Positions 47,786 through 59,900 of a stretch of DNA of 64,000 nt are shown here, piece after piece. The stretch comes from Melitaea cinxia (lineage: Eukaryota > Arthropoda > Insecta > Lepidoptera > Nymphalidae). A program made the translations under genes and the position numbers. Location of the stretch: contig NC_059419.1 in NCBI RefSeq assembly GCF_905220565.1, positions 3,534,001 to 3,598,000 on the forward strand, in the 5' to 3' direction. Each line of letters starts with the position of its first letter. Within the stretch, counting starts at the first letter, position 1. Under the pieces are notes generated by a model that did not search any database, was not told the origin of the DNA, and saw nothing but the letters and a program-made list of their open reading frames with translations.

Positions 47786-48159
47786 TGATGAATGAAAAGA
47801 ATGAATTTATGAATCAATCAATAAATACTTTCTTATATAACATAGACAGAACAAATAGATCTATATCATATTTAAACAAATACTTATATATTATTAATTA
47901 TTGATCATCTTTTTTTTTTGTACGTCGAGATAATCTGCATATTGAGTTAATATTATCAAGTAGGTATTCACATCAAAAACCTGAGTGTATATCGTAACAT
48001 TAAGACAGAAGAAATGTTTAATTAAATAATATATGATTTTTATGTGGCGTATCATAAGTAAAATAATAATCGAACTGAACAGGATCCGGTCTATTGTCTT
48101 TTCATTTTGACACTTCTACCCGTATTAAGCTTTGCCCAGAAGTGGGTATTTTTTTTTAT
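47786..48159. other. AT-rich DNA, no gene seen
   Basis: Nothing supportable. Confidence 0.5.
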
Positions 48160-48235
48160 GTCACTAGGTCGGCAAACAAGCGTACGGCTCACCTGATGGT
48201 AAGCGATTACCGTAGCTTATGGACGCCTGCATACA
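48160..48235 (+). repeat. Family C 5' fragment
   Basis: tcactaggtcggcaaacaag to agcttatggacgcctgca, where it stops abruptly. A complete copy starts 130 bases downstream in the same orientation. Confidence 0.8.
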
Positions 48236-48359
48236 TAGCGTTGAGTTTCTTATCAGATAGGCTAATTATCGATATTACTGGTCCACTTTTATGAGTCATA
48301 GAGCAATTTTAATAATTCTATCGAATTTGTAATCTCAACTTCACCGATTGTTATTATAA

Positions 48360-48645
48360 TTTTTTATATCACTAGGTCGGCAAACAAGCGTACGGTTCAC
48401 CTGATGGTAAGAGATTACCGTAGCTTATAGACGCCTGCAACACCAGAAGCATCGCAAGCGCGTTGCCGACCCAATCCCCAATCCCCCCAGGAGCTTTGGT
48501 CACCTTACTCACTAACAGGAACACAATACTGCTTGAAAACAGTATTATTTAGCTGTGATCTTCTGTAAGGTCGAGGTACTTCCCCAGTCGGGCTGCTCCA
48601 TATTTTGATCAGGAAATTCCTGCTGTGCCCTACCTCAGTTAATGG
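48360..48645 (+). repeat. Family C dispersed repeat, best copy in the window
   Basis: From tatatcactaggtcggcaaa through gcatcgcaagcgcgttgccg to attcctgctgtgccctacct. Useful as the reference copy for the family. Confidence 0.85.
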
Positions 48646-48844
48646 GTTGTATAGAATGTTACATTACATACTCGTGTAAACAATTAATTAACTTTGATAT
48701 TTTAAAATATTTATTAAAAGTATTGATTGCAATTTAGTTCTTAAGAAACGATATTAAGCTCGAGGTATGATTAGTCCTGAGAGTAGTCTGAGAGTTACGT
48801 TTTGTCGCACTATCTCTTTCGAGAGAGAGATATATTCTCAAACT

Positions 48845-49162
48845 GGCTGTGCCTGCGACTTCGTCCGCGTTTTGGGTATTTACAGAATCAATGTGATTGT
48901 TTAAATTGGCATATTTTTTTTATTTATGAACCGATTGACACGAAACAAATACTAAATGTTAAATGAAACTTACCACAATATATAAGTGAAAACCAAATCT
49001 AAATCGGATAAGCAGTTTCTGAGATTAGCGTGTAGAAACGCACAGACAAGCGAGCAAAAATTGTTTTGGGTGCTATTTGCGTTGATAAAGGTCTCAATAA
49101 TATTTTTTTCTCATATACCTTCCATGTACAGACAGCGATTCGTTACATTTTTATTATATGTC
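48845..49162 (-). mobile_element. Helitron-like element, second subfamily
   Basis: ggctgtgcctgcgacttcgt to cgttacatttttattatatg, matching 43389-43722. The CTAG end is changed to CTGG. Confidence 0.65.
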
Positions 49163-49948
49163 AGAAGAAAACTACAGTCGCGTGTCGAAGTTGACACACT
49201 CAGTTTAAAAAAAATTATGACAGTGTTTAACATAACTTGACAATCATCAAAACACAGATTATTAATACTCTGGTGACAGTAATGAACAATTCCTCTGTAG
49301 TCATCTCATCAGTTTATTTATAATGAAATTCAATTAATAATTCCAAGTTATTTTCTGTCGAACTCGTTATAAATAACTGAGTTGAATTCATAATACTAAC
49401 TTTAAACTATTTCGTTTCAATTAGTAGCCTTAATAGGATTCGAAGTTTTTAATTAATTTTTAAGAATTCATAATTGTTTTCTAGAACAGTACGAACTTTT
49501 TATACAATTAATTATTAAGTCATTGTATTTTAATTGAGTGATTCAGTTTGTGACATACCACTGCTGACTTTTAGACTCACAAAAATAGTTTTTAAGTTAA
49601 CATAATTTAAAATATAAGTGGTACAGAAAAAAAATGTATTTTAGTTAATATTTAGGTTAGTTGTAGAGAATGCTTTTAAAGTCGGGCGTAATGACCGCCT
49701 TTTGTACATGTAACAATATACCTATTGTAATATAATATGTAATAGTCTTACTTGCCTTCACATAATAAGCCATTTTTTCAATTTTTCTACGAGTCCTAGC
49801 TTGAAGTTATATCGCCTACGCTGAAAAAAAATTGTTATCAGAAAAAATATTTTATTAATATCCTTAGAAATACAATTTTTACAAGATTTTTATAAAAAGT
49901 TAATACGAAACGTTATTTCTAAAGTATCACGATCGTGACAGTTATCAA

Positions 49949-49950
<2 letters not shown>
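49163..49950. other. AT-rich DNA, no gene seen
   Basis: Nothing supportable. Confidence 0.5.

Positions 49951-49951
<1 letters not shown>

Positions 49952-49980
<29 letters not shown>
49952..49980. repeat. (AC)n microsatellite
   Basis: About 14 AC units, at the tail side of the minus-strand family B copy that follows. Confidence 0.95.
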
Positions 49981-49985
<5 letters not shown>

Positions 49986-49989
49986 AAAC

Positions 49990-50215
49990 ACATATCAGCC
50001 TATCACAGTCCACTGCTGGACATAGGCCTCCACAAGTTCGCGCCAAAAATGGCGTCAACTCATGTGTTGCCCATAGTCACTACGCTGAGCCGGCGCGCGC
50101 GGCGGTTTGGTGACCGCAGCAGGGCTGGCTTTGTTGCACCGAAGACACTGCTGCCTGTCTTCGGCCTGTGTATTTCAAAGCCAGCAGTTGGATGGTTATC
50201 CCGCCATCAGTCGGA
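49990..50215 (-). repeat. Family B repeat, 3' two thirds
   Basis: Reverse complement of the family: cagcctatcacagtccactg, then gaagttcgcgcc-type text, and ending at tggttatcccgccatcagtc. The start of the element is missing. Confidence 0.8.
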
Positions 50216-50604
50216 TATCAAATTACAACAACTTTAATATAGTGAAATAACATTTTTTTTCAATATCATAGGACAAAGAAGTAGGGCACTTACCTATATT
50301 TGATGTATATATTTGATGCATAAAGTATGATAAGTTAGTATTCACTTACTATGTACTTCTGATAAATTAGACGAACTTAGCTTGTCCGGCGGTTATGCTA
50401 GTGTAAATATTGGCTTTAATTCCTTAAAAAAAATTGAAAATGGTTTCGAAACTCAAAAGTCAAGGATCTATAATTTTACTAATTAACTCTTAATATGGTG
50501 TTTCCTACCGGTCCTGTCTCTGTCAACAATATTCGTTTTTGTAAGTATATATTTAAAGTTTTTATAAAATCTCCTAGGTATGTATAACATTAAATTTTAC
50601 TTTA
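50216..50604. other. AT-rich DNA, no gene seen
   Basis: Nothing supportable. Confidence 0.5.
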
Positions 50605-50800
50605 TATCCGTCTGGATACCTCGATCTTACAGGAGATCACAGCTAAATAATACTGCTTTAAATTTTATGTTGTGTTCCTGTGGTAAGTATGGTGACCAGA
50701 GCTTCTGGGGAAGGTCGCGTGTAGTGCAGGCGTCTGTAGTCCGCGGCAACCGCTTACCATCATGTGCACCGTACGCTTGTTTACCAACAAGTTGATTATT
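50605..50800 (-). repeat. Family C repeat, internally deleted
   Basis: acaggagatcacagctaaat, then ttgtgttcctgtggtaagta, ending at caccgtacgcttgtttacca. It is the reverse complement of the copy at 48360 with internal deletions. Confidence 0.75.
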
Positions 50801-51529
50801 ATATTTTAATAATTTGTGTCAATCCGAGAGAAATCGTGTGGGAATATTAGTGTATCTATAACTCAGATAATAATGTTATCACGCCTCCAAACATTTTATT
50901 ATGTAAATCATATTATTATGCATTATTGGTATAACAATCTGAATATATCTGCGTGTAAATAATAATCATATTATTATTTATGGCTTTATACTAAAATTGA
51001 TATTAAATTTGTTTTTTATATCGTGTGTTAGCTGTTGCTTGCGACTTCGTCTGCTTGGAATTCTGCCTATTTTTCCCTATAAATAATATCACACACACAC
51101 ATATGGATGGTCTGTCCATAGAATTTCGTGACCTCTTCTGGGATCTGAGAGCGAGAGCAAACAATTCTGCCATCTGCTGTTTTAAGATTCACAAGAAGAC
51201 TTCTTCCCAATGGTCTTTGGAAAATTTTCAATAACTTATTCTGCTCTATGAGAGTTAATATCTCTGATATAATATATTTCTAATAAATATCTTTCTAAAT
51301 AATATCTTTCTAAAAAATAATTTTTCTTGTATTTGAGCAACGAATGTCTCTGCGTATAAGTTTCCTTACCTTCTTACAAAAAACCTTGTGTGTTGGAGAA
51401 GGTGCTTGAGTAGTAGGTATCTCATATATATATAGGCATATCATAGACATCAAGGTTTCGGGACGTTGCCGTAGCCGGGAATACTGGGACTGCCGGAAAC
51501 CAAAGGTCGACATGCCTGTTTCAAAATCA
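50801..51529. other. Unique DNA with a Helitron end fragment
   Basis: gctgttgcttgcgacttcgt at about 51031 is a remnant of the Helitron-like 3' end. No gene is supported. Confidence 0.5.
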
Positions 51530-51772
51530 TTGGGGATAATGTCCCATAGTCAACAAGTTGGGTACGCGGGTTGGTAACCACAGGGCCGGCTTTGTCGCAT
51601 CGAAGACGCTGCTGCACGTCTCCGGTATGTGTATTTATAGTTATAGGCGTTGAATGGTTATCCCGCTATTCGTCGGCTTCAACAGTTTCCCCATGTTATC
51701 CCTTAGTCACTTCTTACGACACTCACAGGAAGAGAGAGGGTGGCTATATTCTATCCTGACATAGCCACACAG
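51530..51772 (-). repeat. Family B repeat, internally deleted
   Basis: Reverse-complement motifs gggccggctttgtcgcatcg and ttatcccttagtcacttctt, ending at tatcctgacatagccacaca. The 3' part is rearranged. Confidence 0.75.
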
Positions 51773-52284
51773 CAAATAATATATTAAAATAATATAATAT
51801 ATTATAAGTTTTCCCCGGTTTTTGCATCACTCTTCATGGATGCTATCAACCACAACCTGATGTTGTGCAGCAGTATTGAACTGTTTTGAGATGAAACAAA
51901 AAAAAAACACAACTATTATTAATACAATATTTTTATATAGCAGTTTGCACGCTTTTGAAAACTGAACGAGTCAATGCTATAAAACTTCTATCAACGCAAG
52001 TGAAAACGCGATTATCGTCCTAGTAAATTAAACAGAACTCTTATCACATAGAAAAATAGGTTACGAGATATTTTCGAGGAAAAATGTATTAATCAGAGTA
52101 ATTAACACGTGAGAAATTAGACTTGTGAGTCATTGGTAAATTGTGCTTTTACTAATTGTTGTGTTCTGGTTGAGGCTAAATGTGTTCGCGTAATGGTTTT
52201 AATTATAATTAGTATTTGCTTTAAAAACAGTAACTGACCTCTATTGCGATTTTTTTAAGGTTGGGCTGAACATGTTAAAATAAC
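51773..52284. other. AT-rich DNA, no gene seen
   Basis: Nothing supportable. Confidence 0.5.
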
Positions 52285-52346
52285 ATCGACAAGTAATACA
52301 ACCTAGGTAGTCGAAAAAATAATAAATTTAATACGCATTATTAGGG
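52285..52346 (-). mobile_element. Family D terminal fragment
   Basis: aacatcgacaagtaatacaa and taatacgcattattag match the reverse complement of the family D right third. Confidence 0.55.
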
Positions 52347-52349
52347 ATC

Positions 52350-52616
52350 GCTTCAGCCTGTAATATCACACTGCTGCATAGGCCTCTTTCCTCATGTAGG
52401 AGAGGGATCAGAGCTAACCCTACTATGAATAACGATCGCTATCAGGTGTACATAATAACAACCGTGACTGACGGCTTATCGTGCTCTCCGAGGTACGGTG
52501 GAACCACAAGGACTGCACAAACACCCAGACCACGGCAAACATCAGTATGGCCAATACAAATGTTTGTCACGTGCCGGGATCGAAACCGCAACCGCCAGTG
52601 CAAACGCGTGCATTAG
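52350..52616 (-). repeat. SINE family A copy including the tRNA-like head
   Basis: cgcttcagcctgtaatatca, then cgatcgctatcaggtgtaca, ending in a degenerate B box (gccgggatcgaaaccgc) and accgccagtgcaaacgcg. This copy joins the SINE A body to its head. Confidence 0.8.
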
Positions 52617-52654
52617 GGATAGAATCAGCAAAATCGGTATACCCATTAAAAAGT

Positions 52655-52800
52655 TATAATCATCACCATCATCATCATTTTAGCCTATTGCAGTCCACTG
52701 CTGGACATAAGGCTCCAGAAGTTCGCACCGAAAATGGCGTGAACTCATATGTTTTGCCCATAGTCACCACGCTGGGGAGGCGGGTTGGTGACCGTTATAA
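52655..52800 (-). repeat. Family B 3' half with ATC tail
   Basis: The (ATC)n tail (ATG on the minus strand) is followed by ttagcctattgcagtccact and then the family text to ggaggcgggttggtgaccgt. Confidence 0.8.
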
Positions 52801-53489
52801 GGTAACACACAATAGAATACAATTGAATTAAGAACCTCCTCTTTTTTATATCAGTTGAAAGTAGATATGGACTACGCTTGAAATGTACTCTAATAATAAA
52901 AAAATAATTTACTTAAACCCTTTGCCTTAATGTTGATAAGGGTTGATTGAAAACTGATTATTATCAAATAAATCACGAACATAAAAATATTATGCGTGAA
53001 ATAAATTTTTACTTTACAACTTTTCTCGTTTGCATGCCTTAAAGAATTCTAATTTTTGAAGCATTTTAATGTATTTAATCATAAATAAATCATCTATTTA
53101 TAACTTAGCGTCTTCTCGATTATAAACATTTCATAAAACAATTAACTTTTTTATTAATTAACCATTTAAACTATTTAACGATACAAAATATAATGAAATT
53201 AATTTGTGATATAAATAAGTTCATTGAACTGAGTAATTGATTATAATCTTTATTCCTTAATCGCTTTAATTATAACACTGAGTCAATGAAATCGTATTAT
53301 CTATGAAGCCATCCATCAATATATGCGATACACGGTTTTAAGCCGTTTTTATTGGAAGCCTTAAAACACAAGCTTATATCCGACCTTAATATATAAGGGC
53401 TGTTGTACCCTTGTCCTTACTTTACGTTCAATATTACAATACCTTTACATAGATGTACGTACCTGTATGTTTATTGAGGTGGTATAAAG
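52801..53489. other. AT-rich DNA, no gene seen
   Basis: Nothing supportable. Confidence 0.5.
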
Positions 53490-53640
53490 CAGGAAATTGC
53501 TTAAAATCTGAAACTACTTGGTAAGTACCTAAACCGTACAGAAAATCAGAGGCAAGTAATACTGCTTTCAAGTAGCGTTGTGTTCCTGTGGTGAGTAAGG
53601 CTCTGACCTGATGACCAGATCTCTTGGAGACAGTTGGGGG
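53490..53640 (-). repeat. Family C repeat, diverged fragment
   Basis: agcaggaaattgcttaaaat and gttgtgttcctgtggtgagt match the reverse complement of family C. Confidence 0.6.
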
Positions 53641-54039
53641 TAGAAATGTACATCTGTGCTAAACTGCTAAATTGTATACAGATTTACTCCATGGTATACA
53701 GACTAGTATTATTTATGTTTTCGCTATCTGAACGCAAAGTCTGATTATGTAACAATAAACTATTTTTTGGGGAAGACACTGTGGCCTGTAACAGGGTGGC
53801 AGGGCTTCTTGATAATGTAAACTACATAATTTGAGCAAATAAAAACTATTTATTATTATTATTTATTTATTGGTAGACCGACGAATACGTAATTTATATC
53901 TGTTTATTTAATTGATTATTATTTTTTGTTTCAGGTAATTTGATGACGCTGTGTGAACAAGAAAAATAGCGGAAAGGTCACATTGGAGTCATTTTTACAA
54001 TTAATTGACATCCATGTATTTATTTTAAAAAATGTTTTT
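53641..54039. other. AT-rich DNA, no gene seen
   Basis: Nothing supportable. Confidence 0.5.
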
Positions 54040-54118
54040 TTTGCTCTTGGCTTAAGCTCTTACCCTTATCTTGTATGGAGATAGAAATATATGGCCAGCA
54101 GTGGGATGTTACGGTTTA
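54040..54118 (+). repeat. SINE family A 3' end fragment
   Basis: tggcttaagctcttaccctt, then tgtatggagatagaaatata and ggccagcagtgggatgttac. Confidence 0.65.
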
Positions 54119-55619
54119 AATAACAAAATAAAGTTATTATAAATAAATGAGGATACGGTTGATTACAATAATAAACACAATGTGTCTAACTTTGAGTTTC
54201 AAGATAAAAGTCAGACAAAGCTTTTTCAGCACACGTCAGCTGCGTTTAGATATATAAGTTTTAGAAAATTTCTCACAGGCCATTATGAAAGTGTAGGTAC
54301 TGGAGATTCAAAAGATATATGAAGAGTTCCTTACTGATCGTACTAGAATTACTGTTATGTAACATGCTAGCATATTATATAACACGTTTATGTACCATGG
54401 ACAGCAATGATATAAAATAATTTATGTTATAAAGAGTAAAGATGATTTATTTATTTATTTATTTTTTGTAATAAATAAACTCAAAAACTACTTAATCGAT
54501 TTTCAAAATTTTGTTACCAGATGAATACTACTCGTACGTAATCACTGAGTGACATAGTCTATATTTTTTATTGGAACAGCCACGGACGAAGCTGGCTGAA
54601 AAGTGTTTTTTATACATTTAATAAAATCTTACGTAAAATAATAAAAAATAAATTAAAATCTAATGAAAAATCTAAATTAAAACTAGACAAGATAAGTCAA
54701 ATTCCTTATCCTAGAATAGCACAATTAAAATTCTGCGTAAATTATGAGAGAATTGGAGTGTAAGAAACGTCGCAAATATTTGTTAAGATAAGTTCTTATT
54801 GGTCATGTTCTGCGATATTAAGATATTTACTAATATAGATTTATTTATCTATTAAAAGTACAAGATACAACATATCTAGCTTGTAACTATTATTTTTCTA
54901 TAGAAAAAGGATACGAGATTATAATATCTACCATATATTGAAAAACAGTTGAACAAATCTGTTACGTATGTAAGTTTAGAGAGAAAGAGTATAAAAGTTT
55001 TCTTATCTATGTGATATATAAGTATGAAGCTATCACTAATTCAAAATGTAAATTCTGCTAATATAAGCAGAACCGACAAGAAACCAAAGTTATCAAAATA
55101 TCATTATGTCGAGCGATCACAGCCAAGTAAAGTTTGAGACCAGTGAGCGGTTGACCTAACCACTGTTAACAACGACTTACGGAATATTCCGTTTTGATAT
55201 ATTTGCGAAAATGTATTTATTTATGAGATGTTAGGTGAAATACATAAATAAAATAAATAATGAAGATATTGTGCTTTATTATAGTTTCCAAAAGTGTGTG
55301 TGTGAAAAAGTTAGTGAAAGTTAATAATTAATAATAAAACACAATAGTGTTACAGTTTTTGCCTTAAATAAATATCTAATTAAATAGAATATTCTTTTTG
55401 TTTCTATTTAAAGTTGAGAAAAGAAATTTAGAAAAAAAAAATGGTCATTTTCATATTTCACAACACTGAAACAATTAACTCGTCATACAATAAAAAAATT
55501 ATAAGTTAAAAAAAACATTCGGTAATTTTAAAATCTTGCCTATATAGAAAAAAGAAATATTTATTAATTTATAAGTAGGTATCTTATTTTAAAATAAAGT
55601 TGTTCTATACTTATTTTAT
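54119..55619. other. AT-rich DNA, no gene seen
   Basis: Contains an (ATTT)n run near 54448-54468 and weak Helitron-interior similarity at 54470-54600. No coding region is supported. Confidence 0.5.
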
Positions 55620-55624
55620 TCGGG

Positions 55625-55743
55625 AAATAAATAATAAATAAATAAACGCCTGCCATTCAACGGCCCCCGGTATTTTCTCCTGTGTCGGGGGTACGGAAAC
55701 ACACACTATACATAAGCACAAACACTCACAACTACGACAAACA
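55625..55743 (-). repeat. SINE family A2, tail-side part, split by the LINE
   Basis: The AATAAATAA tail and the block ggtattttctcctgtgtcgg match the SINE at 42280-42492. The sequence stops at the LINE insertion and resumes at 62851. Confidence 0.8.
55731..55743. repeat. Target-site duplication of the helicase-LINE, left copy
   Basis: ACTACGACAAACA is repeated exactly at 62851-62863, directly after the poly(A) tail. Confidence 0.92.
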
Positions 55744-55745
55744 CT

Positions 55746-56165
55746 TTGGCACTTAAAATGAAGGTGCGGTTTAGGAAGCGCGCCCGAAACCCCCACGAGT
55801 GCCACCCTGTGATCGAGCTTTCTCCGGTACTCTGGAAAAAGTTTATAGACAGGGGCAAGATATATATAGGATTCGGTAGATGCGCAGTCGAGGATCAGTC
55901 CCCCCTCATCCAGTGCATGAGGTGCCTTGGATTCGGACATACCAAAGCACTCTGCAAACAGGACAAAGACGCCTGCAATTACTGCGCTGGTGAACACACG
56001 GGGGGGAACTGCCCCTCGAAAGCGAAGAGTGACCTGCCCCAGTGTATAAACTGTCTCAGAGCCAAAAGATCTGGTCATGACCTGGGACACACTGCATACA
56101 GCGCGGAGTGCCCAGAACGAATAAAATGGGATAATATAGCGAGATCACGGGTGCAATATTGCTAA
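55746..56165 (+). CDS. ORF1 (gag-like protein), 3' part only
   Basis: The last 139 codons or so of ORF1, open from the left edge of the insertion to the stop at 56163-56165. The original start is lost; the first in-frame ATG (55758) is internal. Three zinc-knuckle motifs are visible: CMRCLGFGHTKALC (C-x2-C-x4-H-x4-C), CNYCAGEHTGGNC (C-x2-C-x3-H-x4-C) and a third from CINC to HTAYSAEC. The stretch before them (ELSPVLWKKFIDRGKIYIGF) matches the usual pre-knuckle region of R1-type ORF1. In intact elements this protein binds the element RNA and forms the ribonucleoprotein particle. This copy cannot make it and would depend on a complete copy elsewhere. Confidence 0.85.
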   Translation: MALKMKVRFRKRARNPHECHPVIELSPVLWKKFIDRGKIYIGFGRCAVEDQSPLIQCMRCLGFGHTKALCKQDKDACNYCAGEHTGGNCPSKAKSDLPQCINCLRAKRSGHDLGHTAYSAECPERIKWDNIARSRVQYC

Positions 56166-56226
56166 GGGCGACCCGGGAGCCAAAGTTTTGGTCCCTAACA
56201 AAGAGGCGGACGGTGCAGGATGCGCT

Positions 56227-56920
56227 ATGCGCTTTATACAAGCAAACCTGCAGCGCTCAAAGTTGGCAACTAGTGAACTACTTCAGGTGGCCCAGAAAAA
56301 GGGGATCTCTTTCGCCCTAGTACAAGAACCGTATACCGGTAGAACAGGCGAAATGAGACAATACCCAGGCACGAAGATCATTCAGTGCACCCTGGGCCGC
56401 CAGAAACCAGTAAAGGCGGCGATTATCGTGTTCGGTGACAACGTGGAAGTCATTCATGATCCCCAAATTGTCACCGAGAACGTGGCCGCCGTCTTCGTAA
56501 AGGCCGGCCGACTCGAGCTTGGCATACTGTCCGTCTACTTCGAACCAAGGGACCAAGATATAGAACCATATCTCAAACAGGTGAGAACGGCTACCGCGAA
56601 GTTTCCCACACACCATCACATAGTGGCCGGTGACGTCAACGCCTGGAGTCACTGGTGGGGCAGCAGCTCCGAAGACCAGCGAGGAGCACAACTCCACGGA
56701 TTTATCACTGAAATGGACCTCCACATTCATAACAATGGGGATGTACCCACGTTCGAGACATACAGAGGAGACAGGTTATACTCGAGCTGCGTGGACTTGA
56801 CCCTAACCAGTCAGTCACTTCTCGCGAGACTGGAAACCTGGCAAGTGGAACGAAATCTGATCACATCTGATCACAACGCCATAACGTTTAGACTGCGCAC
56901 TGAGGGGCACTTAAAACCAT
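56227..56920 (+). other. APE-type endonuclease domain of ORF2
   Basis: Encodes the target-nicking domain. Visible catalytic motifs are Asn in QANLQRS, Glu in LVQEPYTG, Asp/Asn in GDVNAWSHWWGSSSEDQRG and the terminal SDHNAI. The GDVNAWSxWWGS...RG form is typical of R1-clade endonucleases. Confidence 0.9.
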
Positions 56921-59900
56921 TGGTCCCAATCTCGACGCGCAGATACAACACTAAAAAAGCGAGATGGACCGATTTCACCGCGACCCTAACATCCAGCCTC
57001 GCAGAAGAAAGCGTCACTCTGAGTGCCGTCCATAAAGTCTCGAACAAGGATGAGCTGGAGGGAATGATCGCAAAATATGTCACGATTATTCACCGCACAT
57101 GTGAGAGGACCATTCCGAGGATAAAACCGTGGAAAGGCGACCCCCGACCACCCTGGTGGTCGTCTGAGCTAGACTCCCTGAAAAGGGAGCAATTAAGAGC
57201 CAAACGTCGCATAAGGAACGCTGCACCCTGCAGAAGGCCTGGCGTCATCGAAGAGTACGTACGGGCCAAGGAGAAATACAAAAAGGCAGCAGACGAAGCA
57301 GCCACTCGGAGCTGGAAGGAGTTCTGTACGGCACAGGACCGTGAAAGCGTATGGGACGGTATCTACAGAGTTATCAGAAAGACCTCTCGTAGGCACGAGG
57401 ACGTACTGCTAAGAAACGAATCCGGCGAAACGCTGTCACCAGAACAGTCGGCAAAACTTCTGGCCAAAACGTTCTACCCAGACGACTCTGTAGACACCGA
57501 AACCATCTATCACAAACAGATCCGAGAAGCCGTAGAAAGCAAAACTCCCGCGGAGTTAGAAGATCTGTCCGACGACGACCCGCCGTTTACGGCCGCGGAG
57601 CTGGAACAGGTTCTTTTGAGCCAAAATCCCAAAAAAGCTCCAGGCCCAGACAGGTTGACGTCGGATATATGCGCGGCGGCAATAAACTGCGACAGGGAGT
57701 TATTCCTAGCTTTGGCGAACAAATGCCTATTGCTATCCTACTTCCCCAAGCAGTGGAAGGTCGCCCACGTATGCATCCTCCGCAAACCAGCCAAAGAGGA
57801 CTATACTCACCCGAAGTCCTATAGACCTATCGGACTCCTGTCGATCCTAGGAAAGACAGTTGAGAAAATGATGGTAGGTAGACTTCAGTGGAGGCTCTTC
57901 CCTACGCTGCACCGAAGCCAGTACGGATTCATGCCACAGAGGGGAACGGAAGACGCCCTCTACGATCTCGTCAAGCATATCAGGCAGGAAATGGACTCTA
58001 AGAAGATAGTACTTCTGGTATCGCTTGACATAGAGGGCGCTTTCGATAATGCATGGTGGCCGGCTCTCAAAAAACAGCTGGTGGACAAGCATTGCCCGAG
58101 AAACCTATTTACTATGGTCGCCTCATACCTCCAGGATCGAAAGGTCATTGTTAACTACGCCAGAGCGACCAGTGAGAAGGAGACCACGAAGGGTTGCGTC
58201 CAAGGATCCATTGGCGGGCCAACCTTTTGGAACCTCATACTGGATTCGCTGCTGAGAAAGATCAGCGATATGGGAGTGTATTGCCAGGCCTTTGCGGACG
58301 ACGTGGTCCTCGTCTTCTCCAGCCAAAAATCCGGCAACCTACAGACCTCAGCCGAAACCACCTTAGCTGCCGTACAAGAGTGGGGTATACATAACAAACT
58401 GAGCTTCGCCGCGCATAAGACCAACGCGATGGTGCTCACTAAAAAGCTGAAATACGATACCCCCATAATCCATATGTCCGGCACCCGACTGAGGCTTGTA
58501 GATCAAATAAAACTGCTGGGGCTCATTTTGGACTCGAAGCTCACTTTCAACGCGCACGTATCCGCCGTATGCAAAAAAGCTGCGGACATTTATAAACAGC
58601 TTGCGCGCGCGGCGAGAGTAACTTGGGGTCTGAATGGAGAGATCGTACGGACCATATATGTGGCGGTAATAGAGCCCATCGTTCTGTACGCAGCGAGCGT
58701 ATGGTCCTCTGCAGCAGAGAAGTTAACCATACGAAAGCAACTAAACTCCCTGCAGAGAGGATTTGCACTGAAAATGTGCAGGGCGTACAGAACGGTGTCG
58801 CTTACATCGGCACTAGTCCTCACAGGCTTACTCCCGTTAGACCTTCGCGTTCGAGAGGCGGCCTTACTTTTTGAGACAAAAAAAGGTTACAGCACGGACC
58901 TTCTTCCACCGGGAAGAGAACTGGAGCGCAGGGTGGGACCAATGCAAAACCCCCACCCTTCTCTACTCATGCCAACAGAGTACGAGCGCTTAGAGAGTCT
59001 GAACCCCGAAGTCCTTGAGGAACACAGCATCGTCGGACCTCTCATCTTTACCGACGGAAGCAAAATAGAGGGTAAAGTAGGAGCTGCCCTCACATGCTGG
59101 GATCAAGACAGGGAAGTAAGATACTCCACTTTCCGGTTAGAGCCGCACAACACTGTCTTTCAATCCGAGATGTACGCACTCTTCAGAGCAGTGGAAATGG
59201 CAAAAACCTCAAAGTCACGCTCCATCAACATCCTGAGCGACTCGAGGTCATCTTTAGATCTGATGAGGAGCCCCTCAGTAACTCACCCTCTGGCCGTGGA
59301 AATGAAGAGTCAAATCAGACAGCTCCGGGAGGAGAATAAGACAGTACGGTTCTTTTGGTTGAGGGCCCATGTTGGAACACCGGGCAATGAGAGAGCGGAC
59401 GAACTAGCCAAAAGGGCGGCTTTAACGAAAAAGACGGCACCTGACTACGACAGAGTACCACTCTCGTATGTCAAAAGGCAGATACGGGAAGCGTCTGCCA
59501 GGGTGTGGCAAGACAGATACAATTCTTCGGAGACTGGCTCGGTCACGAAAATATTCTTACCGGATGTAAAGACCGCTCGCAGACTGGTAAGGAAATCGGC
59601 ACCAACATCTGTCGACACACAAATTCTGACCGGCCACGGAGGATTTGCGGCGTATCTTCACAGATTCCACATCACTGACAGTCCTTCGTGCGTCTGCGAC
59701 CCGAATTGTGAGGAGACAGTTCTGCATATTATACTGAGCTGCCCGAGGTTCAGTAAGGAAAGGCTGGATCTGGAACTCAAACTCCAGATTAAATTAGACC
59801 AGCCATCGCTCCATACCATCCTGGAGAGCGAGACTAGCAGAACGTCCTTCCTCACATTCGCGAGAAAGGCCGTCAATACAGCCGCAAAGAGGAACAGCAC

